Shown: positions 6,096 through 13,828 of the stretch, piece by piece
Numbering within the stretch: the first letter of the stretch is position 1
Layout: every line of letters starts with the position of its first letter
DNA from: Clostridiaceae bacterium
GTDB taxonomy: Bacteria > Bacillota > Clostridia > Oscillospirales > Acutalibacteraceae
DNA length: 23,935 nt
NCBI GenBank assembly: GCA_904502175.1
Contig: CAJGDU010000004.1
Location: 1 to 23,935, forward strand
Direction: 5' to 3'
The notes under the pieces: generated by a model
Seen by the model: only the letters and a program-made list of their open reading frames with translations
The model's database searches: none
What the model was told of the DNA's origin: nothing
Program-made: the position numbers and the translations under genes

Positions 6096-7695
6096 TCTTG
6101 CGCATCCTCCTTTCCACTGCACGCATGACCTGAGTCAGGATGATGACCAGGCACAGGTAGATGAGGGCGACCGCAATAAGGGGCATGAACGCCGACAGGG
6201 TGCGCCCGCGGATGTTGTCGCCTGCCTTGGTGAGGTCCATGATGCCGACGTAACCGACGATGGAGGTCTCTTTCAGCAGGGAGATGAATTCGTTGAGGAC
6301 GGTGGGCAGGACCACTTTGATCATCTGCGGCAGGATGATGTACCGCATGGTCTGGAAGTAGTTGAAGCCCATGGCGCGTCCGGCTTCGAACTGGCCGTTG
6401 TCGATGGCCATGATGCCGGAGCGGAAGATTTCGGCGACGTACGCGCCGGAGTTGATACCGAACGTGAGGACCGCGACCAGGACGCCGTTCTTACTGGACG
6501 CGAAGATGATGAAGTACATGATGAGCAGCTGGACCACGACCGGCGTGCCGCGGATGACGGTCAGGTAGAGGTTCGACAGGAAGTTCAGGACCTTCATGAG
6601 TCCGAACGTCAGACCGCCTTTCTTCTCCAGCTCATCGTAGTTTTTGTCGTAGGAAGACCGGATGGCGGCAATGATGATGCCGATGAGCACACCGACGATG
6701 ATTGCCAGCAGGGTGATGAGCAGCGTTCTGCCGAGACCCTGGACGATCCATTTCCAGCGGTCGCCGTTGATGAAGTTCAGGCGGAACTGGCCGGCAAGGC
6801 TGCTGGTGTCGCCCATGTCCTCTCCGGAGTTGATGTATTTGTTGGTGATCTCCGCGACGGTGCCGTCGGCCTTCAGCTGGGAGATGGCCACGTTCACCTT
6901 CTGCAGGAGTTCGGTGTTGTTCTTGTTGATGGCGATGGCGTATTCCTCTTCGACGTACGGTGTGCTGAGGAGTTTGAGCCCGTCATACATCTTGACGAAG
7001 TTCTTCGCCGGCTCGTTGTCGATGACGACCGCCTGGACTTTTCCGGTGGAGAGCGCCTGGACGGCGTCCGCGCCGGTCTTGTACTGGATGCGGTGTTCTT
7101 CGCCGACGCCGCCGTTCTCGACGGTGTCAGAGATGTAGAGGTCGCCCGTGGTGGATGTCTGGACGCCGATGGTGAGACCGTCCTTGACGCTGACCGGGTT
7201 GCCCTCCGCGTCGAGGTTGTAGAAGTCGTCGGCGGACTGGATGTCCGAGTCCTCTTTGACGATGATGGTCTGGACCGCGTTGGCATAGGGGTCGGTGAAG
7301 TTGACCGTCTGGGCCCGCTCCGGGGTCATGGTCAGACCGGACATACCCATGTCGTACTTGCCGGTGACGACGCCCGCGATGACGGAGTCGAACGCGATAT
7401 CGGTGATCTCCAGCGTCATGCCGAGTTTTTCGGCGATGGCCTGGGCTATTTCGATATCGATGCCGGCAAACCCTTCTCCCTCCTTGTACTCATAAGGAGC
7501 GAAGTCGGCGCTGGTGGCCATGTGCAGGACCTGCTTCTGGCCGGTGGCTGTGATGGGCTCTGCCGCGGGGGCCGCCGTCGTCGTGTCCTCTGCCGCCGCC
7601 ATGACCATGGGGATGAGCAGTGCGATGATCATGCCGATGGCCATGATCATGGACAACATGCGGTTCCGCGCCAGAATGCTCTTTTGATGGATCAT
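6085..7695 (-). CDS. Fused amino-acid ABC transporter: substrate-binding domain plus permease
   Basis: One polypeptide (536 residues) carries the extracellular binding domain and the membrane permease of a polar amino-acid importer. A positively charged start and hydrophobic segment (about 10-34) act as signal or anchor, and no lipobox cysteine is seen. A family-3 solute-binding domain follows (about 55-290), with the FAPYEY opening, Arg127 in TPERAQ at the position that usually holds the ligand carboxylate, and Asp226. The permease domain (about 318-528) has the EAA loop EAGRAMGFNYFQTMRYIILPQ with Glu437 and Gly443. I chose ATG 7695 because GGAGG lies 8 bases upstream; a TTG five codons earlier overlaps that ribosome site. 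It begins 27 bases after the hydratase gene with no terminator between. Fusions of this kind are common in Bacillota. Confidence 0.92.
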   Translation of the reverse strand: MIHQKSILARNRMLSMIMAIGMIIALLIPMVMAAAEDTTTAAPAAEPITATGQKQVLHMATSADFAPYEYKEGEGFAGIDIEIAQAIAEKLGMTLEITDIAFDSVIAGVVTGKYDMGMSGLTMTPERAQTVNFTDPYANAVQTIIVKEDSDIQSADDFYNLDAEGNPVSVKDGLTIGVQTSTTGDLYISDTVENGGVGEEHRIQYKTGADAVQALSTGKVQAVVIDNEPAKNFVKMYDGLKLLSTPYVEEEYAIAINKNNTELLQKVNVAISQLKADGTVAEITNKYINSGEDMGDTSSLAGQFRLNFINGDRWKWIVQGLGRTLLITLLAIIVGVLIGIIIAAIRSSYDKNYDELEKKGGLTFGLMKVLNFLSNLYLTVIRGTPVVVQLLIMYFIIFASSKNGVLVAVLTFGINSGAYVAEIFRSGIMAIDNGQFEAGRAMGFNYFQTMRYIILPQMIKVVLPTVLNEFISLLKETSIVGYVGIMDLTKAGDNIRGRTLSAFMPLIAVALIYLCLVIILTQVMRAVERRMRKNER

Positions 7696-7722
7696 TCTGC
7701 TTTCCTCCAAATGTTCAAAGAT

Positions 7723-10020
7723 TTATTGTTTCCGGTTTCGGTTGAAGTTGATGAGACAGCCGGCCTTGACGATCTCCCGCTCATTCTCCGTCATGGGCGT
7801 GATGTAGAGGTCGAGTTCGGTGGCGGCGCCGTCTTTGATGACGTACGCTTTGATGCTCTCCAGCGCGTTGTCGTCGAGCGCTTTGCGGATGCCGGGGACG
7901 TAGATGTAGTCGCCGACGTCGAAGGCGTCGGGCTCCGCGTCCATCTGGAAGGGCAGCATGCCCCAGTTCATGACGTTGGAGCGGTAGCGCTTGGTGGCGT
8001 ACTCCTTCGTGATGTTCGCGAGGCCGCCGATGACTCTCTGGCAGGAGGCCGCCTGTTCACGGGCGGAGCCGTCGCCGGGCTTCACGGCGTAGACCATGGA
8101 GCCGAGCTCCGTGGCGGGGATGTCGAGGTCCGCCTGACCGGGGATGGTCCGGATGGTCTCGAAGACTTTGGCGAGCTCGGGGGCGTCCGCCAGTACATCG
8201 CCGCCGGCCACACGGGCCTTCTCGAGCTTGTCGACGACTTTGGAGCGGCCGACGTACTCGGGGTCTCTGCGGCTCAGGGTGAACTCGGCGAGGCCGAGGG
8301 GGTTGGAACGGAAGGAGGACGTCTCACCCGAGGGGATGAGCTCGTCGGTGGTGGTGACCGGGTCCATGATCTTGGAACAGACCTTGAGGAGGATGTTGTC
8401 CGCAAGGGGCGACATGTCCGGCCAGTCCTTGATGTTCGGGCCGTAGACCAGGTCTTCTCCGGTGGCCTTGTTGTAGCCGTTGTAGACGCGTTTCTCGTAA
8501 ACGCCTTTGTCGAAGTGGTATTCCGGCACCTTGCCCCAGCAGTCCAGTTCCTCCGCGGAGGTCAGGACCCCGCCGTTGGCGGCCGTTGCGGCGATGGACC
8601 GGGCGTCCATGAGGGCGACCGCGGCCATCTGGGCGTTGCCGGGCTTGGAGCCTTCCCGGTTCGGGAAGTTCCGGGTGGTGTGACGGATGGACAGGCCGTT
8701 GTTGGCCGGGGTGTCGCCCGCGCCGAAACAGGGGCCGCAGAACGCGGAGCGGATGATGGCGCCCGCCGCCATGAGGTCGGCGATGGAGCCGTTTTTCGTC
8801 AGTTCCAGGTTGACCGGCTGAGAGGACGGGTACACGGAGAGGGAGAACTCGCCGTAGCCGCAGCTCTTGCCGCGCAGCGCGTTGGCCGCCTCCACAACGT
8901 TCGTGTAGTTGCCGCCCGCGCAGCCCGCGATGACGCCCTGCTGGACGACGATACTGCCGTCCACGACCTTGTCGGTCAGGGTGAATTCTGCTCTGCCGCC
9001 GGCGACCTTCTCGGCCTCCTTCTCGACCTCGCGGAAAATGTCTCCGGGGTTCGCTTTCAGCTCGTCGATCTCATAGGTGTTCGACGGGTGGAAGGGCAGC
9101 GCGATCATGGGTTTGACGGTGGACAGGTCCACATGGACGCAGCCGTCGTAGTAGGCGACGTCGGCCGGGGCCAGTTTTTTATAGTCATCTCCCCTGCCGT
9201 GCTCTTCGAGGAACGCTTTCGTGTCCTCGTCGGTCTCCCAGATGGAAGACAGGCAGGTGGTCTCGGTGGTCATGACGTCGACGCCGTTGCGGTAGTCGGT
9301 GCTCATGCTCGCAATACCGGGGCCCACGAACTCCATGACCTTGTTCTTCACGAAGCCGTTCTTGAAGACGGCGCCGATGATGGCAAGGGCAATGTCCTGG
9401 GGGCCGACGAACGGCTGCGGTTTGCCGGTGAGGTAGATGGCCACCACGCCGGGGTACGCGACGTCGTAAGTGTCTTCGAGGAGCTGTTTGACCAGCTCGC
9501 CGCCGCCTTCGCCGATGGCCATGGTGCCGAGGGCGCCGTAGCGGGTGTGGGAGTCGGAGCCGAGGATCATTTTTCCGCAGCCGGCATGCATCTCACGCAT
9601 GTACTGATGGATGACGGCGATGTGCGGGGGCACGTAGATGCCGCCGTACTTCTTCGCGGCGGACAGGCCGAACATGTGGTCGTCCTCGTTGATGGTGCCG
9701 CCCACCGCGCAGAGGGTGTTGTGGCAGTTGGTGAGGACGTAGGGCAGCGGGAACTTCTCCATGCCCGAGGCCTTCGCGGTCTGAACGATGCCGACGAAGG
9801 TGATGTCATGGGAGGCCATGGCATCGAACTTGATGCGCAGCTGGTCCATGGTGTCCGCCTGGTTATGGGCTTTCAGGATGCCGTAGGCCATGGTGCCGGT
9901 TTTGGCGGACTCTTTGTCCGCCGCCTTGCCGGTGAGGGCCTCGACTCTGGCAGCTTCCGCCTCCGGCACGACTTCCGTGCCGTTCACGAGGTAGACGCCG
10001 CCGTCATACAGTTTGATCAT
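7723..10020 (-). CDS. Aconitase-superfamily hydratase (YbhJ-like)
   Basis: This cytoplasmic iron-sulfur hydro-lyase has 765 residues. The three cluster cysteines are in place: Cys367 (AGCAGG) and the pair Cys428/Cys431 (FCGPCFG). GSDSHT (154-159) and the arginine region SIRHTTRNFPNREGS (444-458) also match the superfamily. The small swivel domain closes the protein with YRSNVMNWGMLPFQ. Size and organisation resemble E. coli YbhJ and the proteins annotated simply as hydratase in anaerobes more than AcnA or LeuC/LeuD, so the substrate need not be citrate. AAAGGAGTTG precedes the ATG at 10020, and the codons upstream lack a start site. It is the first gene of an operon with an amino-acid ABC transporter, and no other Krebs-cycle gene is nearby. 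Superfamily is certain, substrate unknown. Confidence 0.88.
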   Translation of the reverse strand: MIKLYDGGVYLVNGTEVVPEAEAARVEALTGKAADKESAKTGTMAYGILKAHNQADTMDQLRIKFDAMASHDITFVGIVQTAKASGMEKFPLPYVLTNCHNTLCAVGGTINEDDHMFGLSAAKKYGGIYVPPHIAVIHQYMREMHAGCGKMILGSDSHTRYGALGTMAIGEGGGELVKQLLEDTYDVAYPGVVAIYLTGKPQPFVGPQDIALAIIGAVFKNGFVKNKVMEFVGPGIASMSTDYRNGVDVMTTETTCLSSIWETDEDTKAFLEEHGRGDDYKKLAPADVAYYDGCVHVDLSTVKPMIALPFHPSNTYEIDELKANPGDIFREVEKEAEKVAGGRAEFTLTDKVVDGSIVVQQGVIAGCAGGNYTNVVEAANALRGKSCGYGEFSLSVYPSSQPVNLELTKNGSIADLMAAGAIIRSAFCGPCFGAGDTPANNGLSIRHTTRNFPNREGSKPGNAQMAAVALMDARSIAATAANGGVLTSAEELDCWGKVPEYHFDKGVYEKRVYNGYNKATGEDLVYGPNIKDWPDMSPLADNILLKVCSKIMDPVTTTDELIPSGETSSFRSNPLGLAEFTLSRRDPEYVGRSKVVDKLEKARVAGGDVLADAPELAKVFETIRTIPGQADLDIPATELGSMVYAVKPGDGSAREQAASCQRVIGGLANITKEYATKRYRSNVMNWGMLPFQMDAEPDAFDVGDYIYVPGIRKALDDNALESIKAYVIKDGAATELDLYITPMTENEREIVKAGCLINFNRNRKQ

Positions 10021-10039
10021 CGGAGCAACTCCTTTGTAA

Positions 10040-10061
10040 TAAATACTTGTTAACTTATTTA
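10040..10061. promoter_or_regulatory. Inverted repeat upstream of the hydratase-transporter operon
   Basis: TAAATA and TATTTA form 6-bp perfect arms around a 10-base AT-rich spacer containing GTTAAC, 20 bases upstream of the hydratase start. This is the right place for an operator or a protein-controlled promoter. I could not define -35 and -10 boxes confidently. Confidence 0.35.
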
Positions 10062-10106
10062 GTTTGCCATAAACTCCGTTTTGTTGCAAGAGCCGACGCG
10101 CTATTT

Positions 10107-10136
10107 AAAAGAAAAAGCCCCCGCTGACGCGAGGGC
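10107..10136 (-). terminator. Rho-independent terminator of the first esterase gene
   Basis: On the minus strand GCCCTCGC and GCGGGGGC form an 8-bp stem (one G-T pair) with a GTCA loop, followed by TTTTTCTTTT. It lies 10 bases past the esterase stop codon. Confidence 0.85.
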
Positions 10137-10146
10137 ATATCTTCTT

Positions 10147-11055
10147 TTATTTGAGGTACTTTTTGAAGAAGCCGGTCATGCCGTCGATGGCGGCCTGGCC
10201 TTCCGGCAGGTCAGCGCCGGTGACCATGTAGACGTGCATGAGCTTCGGGTTTTTGCTGTTGTTGAGCTCGGCCGGGATGCCGGCCTTTTTGAGCCGTTCG
10301 TAGGTCTGTACCCCGTTCGTGCGGACGATGTCCGCAAGGCTCGTGACGATATAGGTGGGCGGGTAGTTCTTGCCGCAGACTTCGACGGTCTTATCGAAAT
10401 TCAGGTAGGGGTGGTAATTCGTTTTCTCGTAGTCTTTGTTGAAGCTGTTGAAGTAGAACTTCCAAATGGCGCCGGCCACATCGGGGTCGAGATACGTGAC
10501 CGGGGAAGTCAGGCCGAGCGCGTTGATATGCAGCTGCGGGTCCTCCACTTCGAAGGCGTTCTGCATGACTTTGCTGGCGCAGATGCCGGCGCAGAGGCTG
10601 GACAGGTTGCCGCCGGCGGAGTCGCCGGTCAGGAACACGTTCTGTGCATCGCCGCCGTACTCCTCCATGTGCTCGGAGATGAACTTCAGGGCAGCCATGC
10701 AGTCCCGGACCTGGTCGATCCAGGTGGCCTGCGGCGCCAGCCGGTAGCTCATGTTGAAGACGATGAAGCCTTTCCGGGCGAGGTGCAGGCAGAAGAACCG
10801 GTTCAGCTCCTTGGTGCCGTAGTACCAGCCGCCCCCGTGGATGTCGATGATGACCGGGTGCTTCTCCCCGTCTTTGTCCCACTGCTCTGGCACATAGACG
10901 TCCAGCAGGTGGTAGTCGTTCCCGTCGGCGATGTACGGGATGTCCTTGTATTCGACGGAGTCCGTCGGGTACTCTTTCTTGGAATAGTTGCTGTTGTCTC
11001 CGATCTCGATGGCCTTCCAGACGCCCTTCAGAGCCAGCTGTGACGGTGTGAGCAT
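10147..11055 (-). CDS. Alpha/beta hydrolase, hormone-sensitive-lipase type esterase
   Basis: This is a predicted cytoplasmic carboxylesterase (302 residues) for short acyl or aryl esters. The oxyanion-hole motif HGGG is at 73-76 and the nucleophile elbow GDSAGG has Ser146. Asp242 (SLADIVRTNG) and His274 (KLMHVYM) complete a plausible triad. No signal peptide is seen. I placed the start at ATG 11055 because AAAGGGGAG lies just before it; a GTG six codons upstream would put the ribosome site inside the gene. It has its own extended -10 promoter and its own terminator. A second protein of the same family is encoded at 13829-14797 with a nearly identical promoter core, which points to an old duplication. 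The substrate is unknown. Confidence 0.88.
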   Translation of the reverse strand: MLTPSQLALKGVWKAIEIGDNSNYSKKEYPTDSVEYKDIPYIADGNDYHLLDVYVPEQWDKDGEKHPVIIDIHGGGWYYGTKELNRFFCLHLARKGFIVFNMSYRLAPQATWIDQVRDCMAALKFISEHMEEYGGDAQNVFLTGDSAGGNLSSLCAGICASKVMQNAFEVEDPQLHINALGLTSPVTYLDPDVAGAIWKFYFNSFNKDYEKTNYHPYLNFDKTVEVCGKNYPPTYIVTSLADIVRTNGVQTYERLKKAGIPAELNNSKNPKLMHVYMVTGADLPEGQAAIDGMTGFFKKYLK

Positions 11056-11087
11056 ACCGGTCTCCCCTTTCACTTTTTACTGCTTCC

Positions 11088-11096
11088 ATTGTAACA
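11088..11096 (-). promoter_or_regulatory. Extended -10 promoter of the first esterase gene
   Basis: On the minus strand TGTTACAAT is an extended -10 (TGn plus TACAAT) 32 bases before the ATG. The T-run just before it is the tail of the DUF362 gene's terminator, so promoter and terminator overlap. No good -35 is seen. Confidence 0.55.
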
Positions 11097-11123
11097 AAAA
11101 CTCCGCTGCTTTCACAGCGGAGT
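11096..11123 (-). terminator. Rho-independent terminator of the DUF362 gene
   Basis: ACTCCGCTG and CAGCGGAGT pair over 9 bp, followed on the minus strand by TTTTTG. It sits directly after the DUF362 stop codon and runs into the next gene's promoter. Confidence 0.8.
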
Positions 11124-11130
11124 TTCGCAA

Positions 11131-12768
11131 TCACATGACACGGATGTGCCGGATCTGCCACTTTTTGTCTTCTTTGGTCATATGGGGAAGCGGCCACGGG
11201 ATATAATCCATTTGCTCTTCTTCGGGAGTCAGCTCACGGACAGGATAGATCTTGTCGAAGTCCTCCTGCTCGTATGGCAGGTCGAAGTATTCTCCGACGT
11301 TGATCATGGACAGCCGCTTGACAAAGGTCTTTGCGGCACCGCCCATCATAGGCATAAGTCCCTTGTTACCCGGCCCCAGCATGGGGACCGGATGTCGGGT
11401 GGAAAGCATAAGCGCAACGGTTGCTTTCCCGATGTCGCAGCAGCCGCCACTGAAGCTGTTGGCAACGTCTTTCATTCTGCGGGTGCATTCACCCATGGCA
11501 AGCACCTTTTCGGGCAACGCTTTGATAGCGTCCCGGTCATAAGGTTTCCCATCTTTATCAAAGTAATACTCTTTCCCGTCCACAACGACCGGTTTTCCGT
11601 ACAGCATGGTGAATTTGATGTCCGGCTTCTTGGGCGCATACAGGTACATCTCCATAGCTTCCGTTATAGCCGGGCGGCAGCCGCCGGAGCAGGATGCTTC
11701 CATTTCTTTGACCATTTCCGGAGTGACAGAATGGATATCGTTGATTTCCATCTTCATATTCGGAGTCAGACCGACAAGTATTTTTACATCGGGCCAGTTT
11801 TTGAGGAATCTCTCCGAAAGGAAGGAGTTGTCCGCCGGTCGGAAGTTAAAGTACTCAGGTTCGCCGATGATTTCAACATCGGGGTCACCAAACCCGCTCT
11901 TGTCCGCTTCTACAAGGAGCTTGTTCTTCGTAGCGTCAATGCCCATCATGGCAGTCGTGATACGGTCCGTTTCGACCGCCTGATTGCCGGCGATGATCAT
12001 GCGGGTGTCGACCGGGTCTACGGGACCGGGGGTCAGGCCTTCGGCACCGACAATGCCGTCAATGACCGCCAGGTCCGGCTTGAACAGGTAGAGCAGGTCG
12101 ACCAGCTTGCGGTCGATCTGATAGTTGTGGTTCCTGTAGCGCATATTCGACGGAAGGGTCCCCATTGCGTTTTTGAACCCGAGGGTCGCCTCCGTGTAGC
12201 TGTTGGTCTTCATCTTCGGAACAGAAATGTAGTATGCATCGCCCCGGACGACTTCACTGAGAATGCGCGGGACCGCCACCTCTTTCATAACTTCCGCTTT
12301 CGGCAGGATATAGCGGTCAATGGGCATATTTTCAAACGCCACGATATCAGTACCATAGCGCTCTGCAACTTTGTTGAGTCCGGTCACTTTGAAATGCCCC
12401 GTCGTCCCCATTTGGCCGCCGGTGGACTCGGCAATGGTGATTCTCTTTGAAAACTTCGTCATGTAGTCGATGACTGCCTCAAAGACACGCGGGTCCGTAG
12501 ACTCGGGCATATCTTTGACGGTATACCCGGCATTGTGGTAGACGGCCACCAGATTCGGTTTGACGATGATATGGCGGCCGTGAATCGTTTTTTCAAAGTC
12601 GATGCGCTCATCGAGTTTGTCGAGCGCCGCGAACACGACCCGGCGGATCTCCTTGACGTCTTCTCTCGCATAGTACTCCGGAGAGCCGTAGTTTTCCGGA
12701 AGAGCCACGAAGTCCTGCAGGTAGTCCTGCTTCTTCGCATGCTCTATGACGACATAGCTTTTACTCAT
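11131..12768 (-). CDS. DUF362 domain protein with unusual cysteine-bearing C-terminal region
   Basis: The role is unknown. Residues about 60-300 carry the DUF362 pattern: HIIVKPNLV (66-74), ESTGG (114-118), SVPKMKTNSYTEATLGFKNAMG (182-203) with conserved lysines, and DLAVIDGIVGAEGLTPG (232-248). Many DUF362 proteins then carry a CxxCxxCxxxCP ferredoxin domain; this one (545 residues) does not. It has about 240 extra residues with cysteines at 360, 364, 428, 443 and 444, including the repeated motif SGGC (361-364 and 440-443). This could hold a metal or an iron-sulfur cluster, but that is inference. GGGAGGT precedes the ATG. Base composition is lower than in its neighbours: hand counts give 30 of 60 G/C at 11821-11880 against 40 of 60 at 7861-7920. 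Later acquisition is possible. Confidence 0.8.
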   Translation of the reverse strand: MSKSYVVIEHAKKQDYLQDFVALPENYGSPEYYAREDVKEIRRVVFAALDKLDERIDFEKTIHGRHIIVKPNLVAVYHNAGYTVKDMPESTDPRVFEAVIDYMTKFSKRITIAESTGGQMGTTGHFKVTGLNKVAERYGTDIVAFENMPIDRYILPKAEVMKEVAVPRILSEVVRGDAYYISVPKMKTNSYTEATLGFKNAMGTLPSNMRYRNHNYQIDRKLVDLLYLFKPDLAVIDGIVGAEGLTPGPVDPVDTRMIIAGNQAVETDRITTAMMGIDATKNKLLVEADKSGFGDPDVEIIGEPEYFNFRPADNSFLSERFLKNWPDVKILVGLTPNMKMEINDIHSVTPEMVKEMEASCSGGCRPAITEAMEMYLYAPKKPDIKFTMLYGKPVVVDGKEYYFDKDGKPYDRDAIKALPEKVLAMGECTRRMKDVANSFSGGCCDIGKATVALMLSTRHPVPMLGPGNKGLMPMMGGAAKTFVKRLSMINVGEYFDLPYEQEDFDKIYPVRELTPEEEQMDYIPWPLPHMTKEDKKWQIRHIRVM

Positions 12769-12799
12769 TTGGAATACCTCCCTTTTATATCCAAAACCA

Positions 12800-12833
12800 C
12801 TAAAACCCCGTTCTGCAGGGAACGGGGTTTTAG
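12800..12833 (-). terminator. Strong hairpin terminator of the epoxide-hydrolase-like gene
   Basis: CTAAAACCCCGTTC and GAACGGGGTTTTAG make a 14-bp perfect stem with a 6-base loop, 10 bases past the stop codon at 12843. The T-run is largely inside the stem. The DUF362 gene starts only about 30 bases beyond with no clear promoter of its own, so read-through could supply it. Confidence 0.8.
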
Positions 12834-12842
12834 CTTTAGTGC

Positions 12843-13700
12843 TTATTCCATCGGGAACTTCTGGATGTGATCGATGATGATCTTGGAGACTTCTTCCTCG
12901 TTGAACTCCATGAGCCAGTGGCCGCCGTCCACTTCGACGAAGTTGTAGTAACCCTTCATGAACTGGGCGGTCATCTCGGCGCCAAGGCGGCCGAGGGCGA
13001 TGTCCTGGTTGCCCCAGATGTAGGTGACGGGCAGCTCGACAGGCTTGTACTCAAAGTCGTTCTTGACCGCAAACATGGCTCTGTACCAGTTGACGGTGGC
13101 GGTGCGGGCAGCTTTCTGGGAGAAGACAGTCAGATAGTCATCGATGATCTCCGGCTTGAAGCCTTCCCAGTAGTTGCGCAGCCATGCATAGTCGTCTTTT
13201 GCCATGGTCTCTTCCGGGACCTCGGGGGTCTGGAAGTCGCGGATGTAGAAGCTCTTCGCTTTCTGGTCCTCGTCGTTCATCATGGCATACATGAACGCGG
13301 GGGTGTAAGGAGTGGACATGCCGACATAGGCCTGGATCCGCTCCGGATAATTGTTGACGACAGCCCAGCCGACGGAACCGCCCCAGTCGTGGCCGACCAG
13401 GTAGAATTTGCCGTCGCAGCCCAGCTCTTCGGCGAAGCCGATGACGTCGTCCGCAAGGACGCCGACCGAATAGGGTTCAAGGCCTTCGGGACGGGCGCCG
13501 TCCGAATAACCTCTCTGGTTCGGGGCGACCGCTCTGTAACCGAGGTCCGCCAGTTTCGACAGCAGGGGTTCCCAGATGATGGAAGTTTCCGGGAAGCCGT
13601 GGAGCAGAAGGACCAGAGGTCCGTCGTTGTCGAGGCCGGCATAGCGGCACAGATATTCATAGCCGTTCGCTTTCAGTAAGCCTTTTCCTACAGTTGCCAT
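12843..13700 (-). CDS. Alpha/beta hydrolase, epoxide hydrolase/dehalogenase type (Asp nucleophile)
   Basis: The 285-residue protein has HGFPE (34-38) at the oxyanion position and an Asp nucleophile in VGHDWGGS (Asp105). Asp233 (WGNQD) and His261 (DGGHW) complete the triad. An Asp nucleophile followed by Trp-Gly-Gly is typical of soluble epoxide hydrolases and haloacid dehalogenases and excludes an ordinary serine esterase. A cap region spans about 130-215, and Tyr206 (NWYRAMF) is a candidate cap tyrosine of the kind that polarises the epoxide. There is no signal peptide, so it is cytoplasmic. AAAGGAGG precedes the ATG. It has its own promoter and terminator within a run of hydrolase genes. 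Whether it acts on epoxides or haloacids cannot be decided here. Confidence 0.87.
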   Translation of the reverse strand: MATVGKGLLKANGYEYLCRYAGLDNDGPLVLLLHGFPETSIIWEPLLSKLADLGYRAVAPNQRGYSDGARPEGLEPYSVGVLADDVIGFAEELGCDGKFYLVGHDWGGSVGWAVVNNYPERIQAYVGMSTPYTPAFMYAMMNDEDQKAKSFYIRDFQTPEVPEETMAKDDYAWLRNYWEGFKPEIIDDYLTVFSQKAARTATVNWYRAMFAVKNDFEYKPVELPVTYIWGNQDIALGRLGAEMTAQFMKGYYNFVEVDGGHWLMEFNEEEVSKIIIDHIQKFPME

Positions 13701-13744
13701 TGAGTTTCCTCCTTTTTACAAACAGGTTTATCACGTCCACTGCC

Positions 13745-13753
13745 ATCATAACA
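13745..13753 (-). promoter_or_regulatory. Extended -10 promoter of the epoxide-hydrolase-like gene
   Basis: On the minus strand TGTTATGAT is an extended -10 about 45 bases upstream of the ATG at 13700. A TTTACA further upstream is 22 bases from the -10, too far for a standard -35. Confidence 0.45.
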
Positions 13754-13791
13754 TGAAAGAAATGTACTTGTCTGTAAACGAAACAAAGACC

Positions 13792-13822
13792 AAAAAAAGC
13801 CGTCCGGCGTTTGCCGGGCGGC
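13792..13822 (-). terminator. Rho-independent terminator of the second esterase gene
   Basis: GCCGCCCGGC and GCCGGACGGC (minus strand, one G-T pair) form a 10-bp stem followed by a run of seven Ts, just after the stop codon at 13829. Confidence 0.9.
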
Positions 13823-13828
13823 TGGTTG

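Noticed and set aside
7723..10020. Calling the hydratase acnA (aconitase).
   Set aside because: Length and organisation fit the YbhJ-like group, no other Krebs-cycle gene is adjacent, and the substrate cannot be read from sequence.
6067..10053. A very long plus-strand open frame (about 1,328 codons) lying opposite the hydratase and permease genes.
   Set aside because: It is the mirror of GC-rich codons on the real genes. Its protein is rich in Asp, Val, His and Gly with no domain pattern, it has no proper ribosome site, and the minus-strand genes carry full family motifs.
12791..12840. A TATAAA in the minus-strand leader of the DUF362 gene as a promoter.
   Set aside because: It would start transcription inside the ribosome site, and no -35 is present.
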